Source: Rhea pennata (taxonomy: Eukaryota > Chordata > Aves > Rheiformes > Rheidae). From it: a DNA stretch of 64,000 bases. The stretch is taken from NCBI RefSeq assembly GCF_028389875.1, contig NC_084682.1, forward strand, positions 7,636,001 through 7,700,000, in the 5' to 3' direction. Each line of letters begins with the position of its first letter. Within the stretch, counting starts at the first letter, position 1. Made by a program: the position numbers and the translations under genes. Shown piece after piece: positions 23,101 to 35,869 of the stretch. Under the pieces are notes generated by a model, which ran no database searches, was not told where the DNA came from, and saw only the letters and a list, made by a program, of their open reading frames with translations.

Positions 23101-26100
23101 AAATCCTCTTTGAGAACAGTTTATAATATATTATGATGTTTACATATACGCATTTATTATAATGTATTGTGGTATTTCCACTTAATGTTTACTGCTCCCA
23201 TTTCCAACCTACCTCTGTGGCTACCTTATACTTTTTCAGCACCATCCCAGTCTCACAATCAATCAGACAAACAGACTCCCCTCCACAGGTTGCCACAGTT
23301 CTAGAGGAGCTCACAATGGGATCTGAAAGACGAAAAGAAGTGAGAAATTCCATGTTAATGGGTAACACCTGAAGACTGCAGTTTACCGCTGCCTGGTGCT
23401 TTTTCAGCCTTCTGTTTTCAAAGTCAAAGTAGTATGTTTGAAAGTCTCTTCCTGACAACAAAGACTACAGCTTAAAGGAGGAGCAGGGGTCTAGCACATG
23501 GAGCCTGTTGAGATTCCAGAGCCAGGGGCTTTGGGGAATCCTGCAAACTGCTTTAGTAGCTCACCTTTCCTGGATCCACAGTCTAGCAATGGCTCGAAGA
23601 CACAGGACCAGAGCTGCGTTTTAAAATCCTCACGGCTGTTGCCTTTGCTGTGACACTGAAGAAAATGCAATGGCTCTGCACTGACATCCTCCTACAATAA
23701 ACCATCCACATTTAGAAAATTCATTCCCCTGACAGTGGTTTGTGTGAAAGACATGCCTAAGATTGCCTCAACAGACCCCTCTATTGAGCACAGCAATCTG
23801 AGTTAAACTGAAGTGTTTTTCAGCCCTCTGTGCTACATACAGAGAACAGGAGAGACTGAGGTGCCACCAATGCTCAAGACTCCTAAACCAGCAAGAAACT
23901 GTTTAGAGAAGATGTGTCCAGAAGACCCCAGCAGTGAACCCCATATCCCACTGCAGAGGTATGTGAAAACCCTCTAGATTCCCACTGAGCTAAGCTGAGG
24001 GGGAAACACCTTCCCCCATCCAGCTGTTTGACCTGAAAGCAAGTCATGCCAGTCCCGTTTCTAAGAACAGGCTTTCAGTGCACCACCTCAGAGCGCTGGT
24101 CCATCCATCCCCTGCAGAGTTCACTGTCTCCAGGGGGGTCCTTCCCTCATGCCTCTGAGAAAGATTTAAAACAAAACAAAACAAAAAACAAAACTAAAAC
24201 CATAACTCACAATAAACCTGGCCAGTCATGAGCTCCAAGATGTGCAGAGCTCTGCTGAAATCTGAACGTGGCTCCTTCCGTTAGACCAAGAGGCCAAAAG
24301 CCTTTCCCAGAGGGCTGATGGACATACCTTGCCCTTGAAGTTCTTTACTGGGGTCAAGCTAACAACCCCATTGTCTTGCTCTTGGCTTTTTTGTTCAGCT
24401 GTCAGCTGGCTGGATCTTCTATTGCTTTGCCCCTTGGGAAACTGCTCTCCATTCCTATGTGTCCCTTCAGCTCCCTGGTCAGGAGTTGCCTCTTTGGCTT
24501 GCTGGTTTGATGCTCTCGGTTTATCAGGAGCTGGGTCATCCTGCAAGTGACTGGACTTTCTGGGACTAAGCGCAACCTCCTCCTTGGTGTTTGCCTGAGA
24601 CTTGGACCTCTTGTTTCCAGAGCCTGGTGTTGAATGATTTCTTTTTCTCTTGCTGGGGGTCAGTGTGACCTACAAGATATGCTGTCAGTTTCTGCAGAAG
24701 TCAGATACATTCTATATTCAAATAAAAGTACCCTCCCACAGTTACCGACTGAATTCCCAAAATCACAAGCAAGTCAAAACTGCAGAGATCCTAAAGACAG
24801 AAGGTAATGAAAATCACATAGGCAACCTGATTTTGAATTTAATTCCCTTGCCTGAGGTATTTGTGATTTATACACGATATAGAAAAGCAAATCTGTCCCC
24901 CAGACCAATGGGGCTCAAAATGCAGCCATTTCAAAGAGGCCCAAACCCATCATGTTCTAGCCATGTCAGCCCAGCTTTCTCATTAAAAATATCCTTCCCC
25001 AAAAGAGCGGTCCTATGGGTAGGACTATACCCACTAAATCTTTTGGGTCTCCTAAGAGAATGGAAGCTCTCTCCTCTTGGATAACAACCAAACTTTCTCA
25101 TTGCCAAGAAGGTTTCAATATAACCATAATAAATGAGCCACAGCTGTTGAATATAGTCCGGGGCCCAGGACTGCCCACAAGGTTACCAAAGAAAGTAAAC
25201 TGACAAGTGCTACTGAATATGTACAAAATAAAAAGGAAGTTGTTAATTTAAGGGGAAAAAATCACTTACTTGACCAATGTCCTCTGCAACTTCCCTGGGG
25301 CTTTCTGTACTTTCTTCCTCATTCTCATCCATCTCTTCCTCTGGTACGGGATCTGTATTTTCTTCAAGACCCAGTGAGGATGCCAGAAACTCTTCTGCAA
25401 TCATTTTCACCTTAGAAGTAAATACATGCATATGTACAAAAAGACAAAAAACAACAGCAGCCAAGCTCTGGTGCATAATGACAAGGCACACTTCACTGGA
25501 TTTCTAGTATCTGCTCCCACTATTCTATGTGAATTTGCCAGCTGATGGAAGAGCCCTCAGCTGACAGACCAAAATGTACTGACAGAGCCAAGCAGAGAAG
25601 TTCCTTGTGCTGTCCCTATACAATATGCCTCAATCAAAGGATCACGATTCAGAAGCTGGAGTTCAGACATATTCAGACTGCAGCCCCTCAGCTGCAATTG
25701 AATAGCCAGAAGTACTTATCACCGTGTGCAGAAAGGGACAGAGGTGAAGAGTAAGACTGTGCCCTGGGAAAGTACGTGCAAGTCAACAATGACAAAGGAG
25801 CTCAGTGAAATCACTGATCATATGGAAATACAGCAAAGGTTGGAGCATCAGTGCCATGGCCCCTCTGATCAACCACGCAGAACACCTGGATGCTGCAGAT
25901 GGCTCAGGACAGACCAGCACACGAGGTTCTGCCCAACTTAACACTGCAAATGAGTGATTACAGTGACTCCTGTAGATGACCACTCTGCCGTGCATCAGAT
26001 AGTAAAGTACCAGCCTGCTGGACTGGACAGTTCATCTCCACATATCACATCACTGGTGGTTTGTGTTGCTGACTAGGTCTATGTTATGTGAGCCAAGAAC

Positions 26101-29100
26101 TTCACTCTATCATGGAGACTAAAGGCTGCCATTAGTTACTTGTCATTTGCAAACAATTAAGTGCTAAGGATATTATAGTCATGTTAATAACTCTAAGTAT
26201 CATCATCGCTTATAAATTAAAAAGCAGTGTTCAGTAACAGTCATTGAATCTTGGTGTGCATTTATTCCTAGTGCTTCTGTAACTGCTCTACAAACTAGCA
26301 GGCAAAATCACAAAAAATGATACCACACCTTTGTAAGAGTCCCTGAATGCAAATCCATAGAGCATTTTTAATCAATCTGCTCAAAATCAGGCTGCAGAGT
26401 CCTTGCTTCAACAACAGGAGGGTGAGTGAAGCGTGACCTACCCGCCAGCGGGTGAATTCGCTGAGTGAGCTGGGTCCATATACTACATTCGTTTGTACTG
26501 ACTTCAGGAATTTTTTCTTGATAGACTTCACATGCTCAACTGTATACTTCTCAGGAAGTTGGTCACGGAAGAATTTTTCCCAGTGAGCAGTAACCTAGGC
26601 AGAAGAACTGGGTTTACTCAACAAAATATGGCCAAAACCACAGAAGAAAAACACAAGAGTACCTGTAAAAGCATTTAAGAAGCTGCCAACCCTGAGGCTT
26701 CATTATCTACATAATGGCATTGCTTCCATTTATTTGGTCACTCTTCAAACCACCAGTTCAGCTAACAAGACATCCAGTCCCTCTGAACAAAGCTTAAGTT
26801 AGTGCGGCTAAGCAAACACTGTCAACACAAATCCAGAGCAATGCCTGAATTCATGCCTCCAAAGCCACAGCAAGAGGTCTTAAGAAGTCTTGCGCTGTGT
26901 GATACTGAAAGGGAATACCAGACAAGTACCTAATTTGTAACAGGCATGGGACAATGGGGATGTTTGGGTTTTCTTTTAGTTCAAGTGTGTACATGAGCAG
27001 GACAAGTGCACACCCTCTCACCATCCAGAAATAAAGACACTGCGATTCCAAAAGCCATTTAAACTAGGGGTACAGTGATGCAGACACTCACCTATCAGTG
27101 CAGTTTCCCATATGAGGGTTTCTGGTGGGTAATATCACATCCACAAGTTTTTAGGCCCAATATGCATTCAACACCTTACAGACACAGCAATAAGAACTGG
27201 GGAGCCAAATACATAGCAATAACACTAGGAAAAGTATCTGGGGCACAGGCACCCGCACAAAATGAACAGTACAGGGGAACATACTGTGTCTCATAACTGA
27301 TAATTCCAGCGGCTACCCATGCCCAGTTGGCTGCAGGATGACAGGCTGAGCAGCCCTCACCAAGACCTTTGCGGTACAAGGTATTACACAGCTGATACTT
27401 AGCACAAAAAGCCATCTCAGTCGTCAGTGTCTGATCTCTCCACCACTGCTACTTGGAAGGAATTAACAAGATCAGCTAACTAGAACATAAAGAGTAAGAG
27501 CAATAGTCTACAAAATACTCTGTTCATAATGGAACAATATTTATGCTCAAGACCACGACACATGTGCAGGGAGAATCTGTCAGGAGACAAACTAAGATGT
27601 AGGCAAAGAGTGAAAGTAGTGCTTCAAACACGCATGACCAAAGAAGAAAGACCGAATCTTTGTTTCTGGTATATGTTGGAGAAAGCAAGGTTATCCCAAT
27701 CCTGGTTCTGTGCTCCCCGTCTCTGGGGCCTGACTAGTAACATCAACTAGATGGAGATGTGTATGCAGCTGTTCTGTCAGCACCTGCATTCTCTCATTTA
27801 TGAATGCCTATAGGAATGTCCCAGAAAACTGGAGGCCCAGATTCACATCTTGCTAGCCCCTCTCCTGTGTAGGGCACAAATCCTTTCTCCTACACAAGAA
27901 TCTTCCAGCTGTCGGTTCCTGCCAGCTTTGCAGCCCTGGTATACAAACAGTAGCCAGCACCCAGAATCAAGCCTCACACTGACTGAAACTGAAGACAGCA
28001 GCTGGCCACACGGAACAGGAGAAACAAATGCAATTGGTGAGCAGAGAAAGTAGTAACAAGGCTCATACTGTGGGCTGTGCTCAGATCATATCAGCGTTAT
28101 CATAACTGTTTGATGCCTATCTGCAACTCTGTCATTCAGCTGAACACAGCACTGTATGTCATTATTTGTCAGGCATTCACATATGAAGAGTAAACCACAA
28201 ATCTTACCTTGCTGGTGAGCTTACGACTATTCACATGCCTCACATGATTAGCCAGTTTGGTTATATCCTTGCCATTGAGTAGCCGGAGATTTTGCAAAAG
28301 AAACATCACTTTATAGTCATCATTGGGCTAGAAAGAGACGATATTAGGGTTATGAAAATTGCACACATGGTACTTGCTTTAACTACGGATATATGTTCTT
28401 TATTGAAATGTAACCAAAAAGGACTAGAACGTATTTATTCAGGAAAGGACATTTCATAAAATCCTCTCAGGACTTCCAACTCAATATCATCTGTTACTTG
28501 TAAATTAACATTTTCCTAGAAGTTGGGATCTTTACCTCTGCAGACACAAACCCTACCTCACACTTATGCAGTACTAACATCCAACACAAGGTGGCGGCGG
28601 TGTAACTAGGCTGATCTGCTCCTGCCTGAGTGCAACGTGGGGTATTCCATTCACATCTTCTTGCTTTGAGCATCTAACACAGAGGAAGGCCTGCCCTGTG
28701 TAAAGTGAATACCAGCAGGGTTTTTCAGCCGGTAACTTTTAAGGCAGACCAGTTCCCCAACCCAGTTCACCAGGTAGCCACACAGATCGAACAGCATCTG
28801 GGACAACATGGCTTATGCCAGCTAAAGCACATATAAAATTACAGTTTCACACGCCTACACTGAGAGCCTCAAGTCCCATACAGTCAGCACACAAGTCAGA
28901 GAACCTAAATTAGAATAATCTCCAAGTTTAACCTAAATTAGAAAAATCTCCAAGTTTAACCTTTCAGCAGAAGACTAAATCTGCTTTTCCAGGGCTGGGA
29001 CTGGAAGAAGCACCAGATGGAAAAAAAATTTTAACATATGAAGAGGAGGACATTTCTACATAGTCTTGACTACATATTACACCACTAAAGTTTTATACAA

Positions 29101-31925
29101 GTACAAAGGTAAGGTAAGGCGCTTGAGAAGCTGCCCAAGATGGGACTCTGGCCAGGAGAATCGGGAGATTCAGGACACAGGGATTTTAATCTGTGAGCAG
29201 TCTGTGGCAAGTCATCAATTTGTGCCACAATTTCCCAATCTGCAAAAGGGAACTAAAAAGACTAACTACTTTCTGAGATGTCCTAACACTTGCTGATTAA
29301 GTGTGATGTATAAGAATGAAGCATAACTGTTATTTATTTCTCGCTCCATTTAACACTTAGTATGTAGGGATGGGGAGTAACTCACTGTCAAATACACATT
29401 GTTCTCATAGGTTAGCTCCTCAAGCAGAGGGAACTGTTTCAGAGCAGTTACATCTTCCAGCTGGTTGTTGTTGCAGTTTAGGACACGCAGATCAGGCAAA
29501 GTTAGACTGTTGGGAAATTTATCCAATAAGTTATCAGAGAGATCGAGTTTCTGCAGATGCCTCAGACGGGAAAACAACCGTGGGTCTAAGTCTCCAGTCT
29601 TCAACTGCAGCTTGGATAGGCTGAAAATAATAGAGAACACAAACTGTCTGCAGTTTGTTGGAAAAACAAGTGCTGAATTTCCCTGGATATAAGGTCTCAT
29701 CTTTGTGGCACTTCTCAATGTAGCACAACTCACTGGGTAAATCTGACCAAAGCCCACCTTTGTTTTGGGAGAGTTTGTTTTTTGTCTGTATCATTCTGGA
29801 CCTCAAATACACATACTTAGAGAAGCTGTGTCTGAGATAATAAACACAGCCAGAGATTACAGTCTACTGAATTATTTGATGTACAACTAATCTGAAACTG
29901 TGATAAATTTCCTATGGATAACAAAGTTGGTTGTAAGCAGTGAATCACTAGAAAAGTTCTTGGTCCTAAAAAAACCTATTACATCTCCAGGAATTTTGAT
30001 ACATTTTTCCTTTGCAATGTAAATTCAACAGAATAAGCTGTAGCAATATGAGACAACACTTTTTCCACTAGACCATCCATCTATCCTGTCCACAGAATCC
30101 AGTAGATGCATCATTTGCCTCATTTATGTAAATTACAGTGTTACAACTGGTGCAAGCAAAGGCTACACTGTTTCTGAAAAGGCCAGTCCTATTCTCCCCT
30201 TTACTTCACGCTGGCACTTGCATTTACACAGCTTTGTGGAAAGTTTGATCATTTTGCTGATCTGGCTCAAAATTTCTTTATTTCTGCATTAGGAGTACGT
30301 TCAGGCTAAAGGTAAACCAGCTTCCCAAAACATTCAGCCGTTTCCTAAGAACTTTTTTTTTTTTTTTTTTTTTAAGTGATTGATGATTACATTTATTTTA
30401 CCGCAAATTTGGCTGCAAAATCTTCCACTGGTAAGTATGGGAATATATCTAAAGTTCACAATGCTGCCACCAAAACAGGCACATTGTCGTGTAAGAGGAA
30501 GATGTAAAATACTTTATGAGGGGGAAAAATATACCCTCTTGAGAGAAACTGAAAAGCACACACTGTAAGAATGGAGGTTATTTAGATCTGTCTGGAAGGG
30601 GCTCCAAGAGGCCCTTCGGGGTCCAGTTCGGCTCCAGAGGGAACATCCAGTCCTGAGAGCTAACATCTCTTGAGGATGCAAGCCTGAATTTCTTTAATAA
30701 ACAGAATCTCTATCCACTATGATCAGCAAAAGAAGACCTTCTAAATGCAAATGAAACGTGAATAAATGAGATAAATTTAAGACGCAAGACCGCTTCTCAT
30801 TCACTTATCATTTCAGAAGCCTAACTAGTTGCTCAAAGCACATAAGAAAGAAAGGTTGACTGCAATTCAGCTGGCTGCAAGGCTGACTGTGACCACTGTG
30901 CCATTTTGGTTTCACGCATGAACCATTTGGAAATGAGATAGGGACAAGGTCTGTGAGAAACTCAACACAATGTTCCACAAATGGACCTTTTAGAAATATT
31001 ACCCTTCAAAATCACAGTATCAAGCTCAATGGGAAAAGCTGTACTCTAGAACACCTCAACATCACTTTGTCACACAGATTATTGCAACATACATTCCTCA
31101 GATAAACTTTTTAGTTTATCTCTAAAAAGAAGTATTTTATCATAAGACACAAAGAAAAAAATAACAACTTAAAAGTATGAAAAACTCTTGCATCAGCAAC
31201 AAAATCAGCAAAGGCACCAGCTGGAATTCAGCTAGTTTAGTCACTCAGGTTGACAAGTTCCGAAATAACAAAATTCCGCTGTATTAAACACGTGGAAAGA
31301 TATTTATTTTCAATTACCATAATTAAGCATCTGAGCAACAAAACTGTTTTTAAAGGTTTCTGTACGTGTCATAGTTTATTTTTGCTCTCTGCAATGCTTG
31401 AATAGTCATAATCTAGGTATTGGATTTAGAGCAGATGGAAAGTGATGGAAGGATAAAGGAGGGAAAATAATGCGAAAGCCATTAATAATATCCTCTAAAA
31501 TCCATGCCAGAAGTGATTTTCCTATTCACATTAAGCAACTGCCATCAAAAACAAAGGTGAAGGGGGCAAGTAAAGTACCTCTTAGGACAAGGAAATCAAA
31601 ATCTAGTGCTAAGCAATTTTACAGAAAAAATGTGGCATATACAGAATACATATGGTGAAGAAAGGTAGTAACTGCTGCCAGCTGAACTAATGTTCACCAG
31701 TCCTGCACTAAGAATGCCATCTCCTATTCCAGTGTTTTGTAATGGTCTCTCTTTATTTCAGTAAAAGTACTTAAGCAAACAAAGACAAAAAGGATCGCCC
31801 ATGTTGAATTCAGCTGGAATTTTCCATGGGCCTGTTTGCACTTACTTCAGCGTCTCGATCTTTCGCAGCCTAGTAGATCTTGGAACTGCTCTTTCCAAAA
31901 GAAGCTCTGTAGTAATTTTTGACAT
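17127..31925 (-). CDS. LRWD1: Leucine-rich repeat and WD repeat protein 1 (ORC-associated, ORCA)
   Basis: Fifteen coding exons in transcript order: 31846-31925, 29386-29620, 28208-28327, 26442-26594, 25270-25410, 24328-24669, 23565-23691, 23213-23322, 22552-22759, 20863-20935, 20633-20773, 19738-19835, 18992-19153, 18172-18296, 17127-17270. They sum to 2259 nt, 752 residues, with all phases consistent. The start MSKITTELLLERAVP matches the family start. Leucine-rich repeats span about 25-115 (LQKLDLSDNLLDKFPNSL, LRVLNCNNNQLEDVTAL). A linker rich in acidic and then Lys/Ser residues is encoded by exons 5-6. WD40 repeats follow to the end (ATCGGESVCLIDCETG, AHKKPIATICFSPSHKTH, SYDKRIALWDIGIPD, FCGDEKGSVWMYSLSN). 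LRWD1 stabilises the origin recognition complex on chromatin and binds repressive histone marks. At 752 residues it is longer than the human form (about 647), mostly in the linker. Confidence 0.97.
24168..24200. repeat. (AAAAC)n-like simple repeat in LRWD1 intron 6
   Basis: A-rich run of repeated acaaa units between exons 6 and 7 of LRWD1. No function is implied. Confidence 0.7.
28902..28957. repeat. 28-bp tandem duplication in LRWD1 intron 2
   Basis: Two adjacent copies starting aacctaaattagaa and ending tccaagttt at 28902-28929 and 28930-28957 differ by a single base, so this is a recent duplication. Confidence 0.9.
30353..30373. repeat. Poly-T tract (T21) in LRWD1 intron 1
   Basis: Uninterrupted run of 21 T. 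Read on the minus strand it is a poly-A tail-like tract, but I recognise no element attached to it. Confidence 0.85.
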
Positions 31926-31992
31926 TTTTAATCTCCACCTCTCTTCTGAATTCACAAGTCTGCCAGTTGTAGGAGCTCTTCTTGTAACCCGC
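31926..31992 (-). other. LRWD1: LRWD1 5' UTR part of the start-codon exon
   Basis: On the minus strand a good acceptor (ttcaccag, exon beginning at 31992) precedes the start codon by 67 nt, so the start-codon exon is probably spliced to an upstream non-coding exon. Candidate donors are GTAAGA (exon end at 32711) and GTGAGG (exon end at 33615, inside the CpG island). The frame stays open upstream of the ATG, but alignment to the family start supports the ATG at 31925-31923. Confidence 0.5.
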
Positions 31993-32699
31993 CTGGTGAA
32001 ATGAACAGGAATGAGAGGAAATCCTTTGGAACTGATTCCAAAAGAGGGGAAAAGAAGTTATCAGCTTAGCTACTGCTTTTGCTGCTGTGTTTGAAGTAGC
32101 CCCTTTTCATATGGTTGAAACGATGCCATCAGGGATCATTATTAAACCAGGCACAGGCTCCCAATAAGCTGCCCAAACTGTCTCCAAAACACTGATGATA
32201 AGTCTGCTGCCTACTACAGTACAAGGCTTACTGCCAATAATAGTGTCCTCAGGGTGAAGGCACTCGGGATTAGGGACAGTCTTCCAGGTATCAGCTTGTA
32301 CTTCTCCTGAACAAGAGGGTTCTGGTCCAAGAAGTCCCACAGGCAGATAAACAGGAACTATATGATTAAATGCACCTACACAGATTTCTTCCTCTGAAAG
32401 TAATGTCACGCATCCTTGACTGGCCTGACCTGATGGACAGACTCTTGGTTAACAGTCCTTAAATTCTCTAAAATGTTGCAAAACTGGATTACCTGCCATA
32501 AATGTAAGCACCACTACTTGGTAACGTAATTTCCACTCCAAAAAAAAAAATCAACAGCAACATTCTGTACATTTGGGGGAATTAACAGGAGATATTTTCA
32601 GGCATCACTGTGGACAGGGCAGTGCACGTGCGCACAGAGATTCACGGCGACAGTTATAATAAAGCTGACAGAGCCAGCGCAGCTGCATAAACTACTGGA

Positions 32700-33730
32700 T
32701 CACGTCTTACCACTCTTCCCAACGCGGAGCGAGAAAAGAGGGGAAGAAAAGAGGGAAGAGGTGCAAGGCCAGGCTCACAGCTAGCTTTCTGGGCTGGTCT
32801 CATCGCCGCCCAGCGACCGCTGCCCCGAGCCACCAAGGCCGGGCGAGCTCCCAGGCAGCCCTCAGCCGGGCGCTTCACCCCGCAGCGTGCCCTCGGCGTC
32901 CGGGCCAGCGCGTTTGGGGAGCTCCGGGCCGCTGCTCTGCCAACTCGTGCAGATGAGGACGGTCTTTGGTTTAAGGCACATCCCGCGTTTTTAGGTCTGA
33001 GTAGAAGATGCAGAGTCTGGGAAACCGCTTGGAACCGCGATGCGATCTAAGGAAAACTCGGCAGCAACGACGGCGGCTGTGCTGCCACCCTCTTTCCTGT
33101 CACCCTGGACGCGCCAGGCTCGGGCGCGAGGCCCGCGGGGCCCCTCACGGGGGCCGCGACCGCCCGGGCGCCGGTCCGGGCACCGGCCGCAGTCGCGCAG
33201 CCACCGCGAGGGGCGGCTCGGCGGCAGCCTCGCCCGGGCCCGGCGCGACCGCGGCGCCCTGACGCCTCCGGGCCGCCCGCTTCCGCCCCCGCCCCAGCCC
33301 GGGGACCGCTGCGAGGGCCAGATCGCCCCCTCCTCCCCACCCGCGGCGGGGCCGGGGCCGGGACCGCGGCCGCCCCCGCGGTGAGGCGCCCGGTCGGGGT
33401 GGAGGGAGGAGAGGGGAGGAGCGCGCGGGACTACGACTCCCAGGAGCCCCCGCGCCGCCCCCGGGCCCTGCACCGCGGCTCGCAGCCGCGCGGCCTGCCG
33501 GGAAAGCGAGTCCGCAGCTCAGCCCACCCCCGCCGGCCGCGCGGCCTGCACGCCGCCCGCTTGCCCCGCCGCCACCGCCGCGGCGGCCTCCCCCGCGCCC
33601 GCCGCCCCCCTCACCTGGAAGCGGGCCGGGCCGCGGCAGGGCGCCGTGAGGAGGGGGGGGAGGAGGGAGGAGGAGGGGCGGGAGGGGAGGGGAGAGAGGA
33701 GAAGCAGCGTCCTCAGCGGAGCCGGCGGCG
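32700..33730. promoter_or_regulatory. CpG-island divergent promoter shared by LRWD1 (-) and ALKBH4 (+)
   Basis: A sharply GC- and CpG-rich island (continuing to about 34.06 kb through ALKBH4 exon 1) lies between two head-to-head genes. There is no TATA box. A ZNF143/THAP11-like site (ggactacgactcccaggag, about 33428-33446) matches most of the ACTACRAYTCCCAG consensus. The LRWD1 donor candidate at 33615 and the ALKBH4 start codon at 33731 suggest start sites within a few hundred bp of each other. Confidence 0.65.
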
Positions 33731-35790
33731 ATGGAGGCGGCGGGCGGCGGCGAAGGCCCGGGCTGCGGCTGCAAGGGGATCCGCTCCTGCCTGCTCTGCG
33801 AGGGGCCCGCGCAGGCCGCTCCGCCCCCGCAGGTACCGGGGAGGGGGCGGCGGGGCGGGGCCGGCGCGGGGCGGGGCGGAGCCGGCGCGGGGCCGGGCGC
33901 GGCCGCCATGTTGCCCTGAGGGGCGGCCGGGCCCGAGCCCCGGCACCGCTGCCGAGCGCCGCCCGGGAGCACCGGGGGCAGGGGCGAAGCGGCGCCCGGG
34001 GCGCGAGGCCGGGCCCGGCGCCCCCCGCGCCGCTTCACCCCCGCAAGGGCGGTTTTGAGGAGAATCCCGGATTGCGGGAGCGGGCCCGCCCGGAAAAACC
34101 ATCACCCTCGACCTCCGTGCGTTAAGAGTGGTTCTCTAGAGCCTTTCCCCCCCCCCCTTTTAAATCAACTTTCCTCATTCAACGTTTAGTGATAGGAGGA
34201 GCCTTATCACTCCGCTGGGCCTGAGAAACGGCAACCATTAATCTTAACATTTGGCACCAAGGATCAGCTGCCCTTCCTCGTCTTTGCAGCATACAGATAT
34301 TACTAGGAAAGAGGGAAGAGTCGTTCCCGCAAGGAAGCTGTAATATTGCTCATGTCTGGAAGCTTTGTGCGTACAGTTAACACGCTGCCACATCAAGGTT
34401 GCAGGGCTAAAAAAAACTGTAGAAATACCTTATTGTTAGAAGTTCTCTCTCGCCCCCCCCCCTTTTTTTTTATCTCCTCTGTTATTTCCACAGGGAGAAA
34501 ATAATTTCACTTACTGTCCAGCAACAGGCCTAGCTGTTGGAAACGAGCACTCAGAGTTTGCTGGCTGGGCATTTCCATTTCCAGGGGTGTTTTTGACGGA
34601 GGAGTTCATAAGTGAAGACGAAGAATCCGAGATAGTTGAACTGATGGATCAAGATGACTGGAAACCATCACAGTCCGGCCGAAAGAAACAGGTTTGACTT
34701 TAGAAGCTCATCCGTCCCCTGGAAAAGGAGAGCTGTCTGCACAGTTGAAACCCCATGCAGTTATATGTTTAATAAAACGCTTTCTTTTGGAAACCTTTCC
34801 TGAAATCAACTGCAAGAATTGTAATTACAATCAACTTCTTGCATAAGTGTCTTTATGATAATTACAATGAAGAGCACCTATGGGTGCATGTGCGGGCATT
34901 ACAAATTATACAATATCAGAGTGAGACAAGTGTTTTTCTTGCTTGATAGATGAGAAGCCTAATCCAAAGAGATTAATGCAATTTAGACTGAGTCATTTGG
35001 TAAACTGATGACCACGTCATTGGAAGAGAATAGAGCAGAACTCTTTAAAAGTAGTCTTGACCATCATCCCTGTAGAGGTCACAACCTCTCCAGAAAGACT
35101 TACCCCAGATTTTTGCTTAACATTCGCTTTTCCCCTTTTCTTTCCCGACAGGACTATGGACCCAAAGTGAACTTTAAGAAGCAGAGGCTGAAAGCTGGTA
35201 GCTTTATTGGTTTGCCAAGTTTTAGTAAAAAGATTGTGACACAAATGAAGGACTACTCTGTGCTAAATGGTTTCTTACCTGTTGAACAATGTAATCTGGA
35301 TTACATGCCAGAAAGAGGTTCTGCTATCGACCCACATTTTGATGACTGGTGGCTTTGGGGAGAGCGCCTAGTTAGCTTAAACTTGCTCTCAAAAACCGTG
35401 CTGTCCATGTCTTGCGATTCAGAGGAGAGCATCCCATTACTTCCCTCTTTCAGTAAAGAAAAGAAATCAAGTCCCTCCGGATATCTTGCACAAACGTCAG
35501 CATGCAAAAATTCAGACAAACAGAGAATTAGCTGCACTTCATCCCCAAGGCTTGTTCCAAGTAAAGAAGTGACTGTTGCCATTCAGTTACCCAGAAGGTC
35601 CCTGGTGGTATTGTATGGTGACGCACGTTACAAGTGGAAACACGCGATTTACCGCAAGCATATAGAGCATCGCCGAATCTGTGTCACGTTCAGGGAGCTG
35701 TCTGCAGAGTTCAGCGTGGGAGGAAGGCACGAGGAACTGGGTAAAGAACTGCTAGGAATAGCGCTTTCATTTCAAGGAAGACCAGTATGA
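33731..35790 (+). CDS. ALKBH4: AlkB homolog 4, Fe(II)/2-oxoglutarate-dependent demethylase
   Basis: Three exons, 33731-33832, 34494-34691 and 35152-35790, give 312 residues (human about 302). The N-terminus holds the cysteine-rich CGCKGIRSCLLCEG motif. The dioxygenase core carries the iron ligands H162 and D164 in IDPHFDDWWLWGERLVSLNL and the distal H264 in WKHAIYRKHIEHRRICVTF, with R274/R275 placed to bind 2-oxoglutarate. NLDYMPERGSAIDPH is the family signature. The protein ends IALSFQGRPV, as in mammals. ALKBH4 is reported to demethylate actin K84me1 and to act on DNA N6-methyladenine; which applies here is unknown. A loop between the HxD motif and the distal His (about 186-239) is Ser/Lys-rich and poorly conserved. 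The exon 2 donor (CAG then gtttga) is weak but the phase fits. Confidence 0.97.
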
Positions 35791-35834
35791 TCAACAGAGG
35801 AAGCTGGAAGTGCACTCTGTTATAATATTTGAGA

Positions 35835-35840
35835 AATAAA
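35835..35840 (+). terminator. ALKBH4 polyA signal AATAAA
   Basis: AATAAA 45 bp after the ALKBH4 stop codon predicts a short 3' UTR ending near 35860. A minus-strand AATAAA (TTTATT at 35863-35868) lies 22 bp further on; it could only serve a very long ORAI2 transcript. Confidence 0.85.
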
Positions 35841-35869
35841 GTACAGAATTTTTACAACTTGGTTTATTT

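Noticed and set aside
33145-34058. Open frames of 225-297 codons through the LRWD1/ALKBH4 CpG island
   Set aside because: Island composition; the genuine coding part is only ALKBH4 exon 1, supported by conserved cysteines and a donor.
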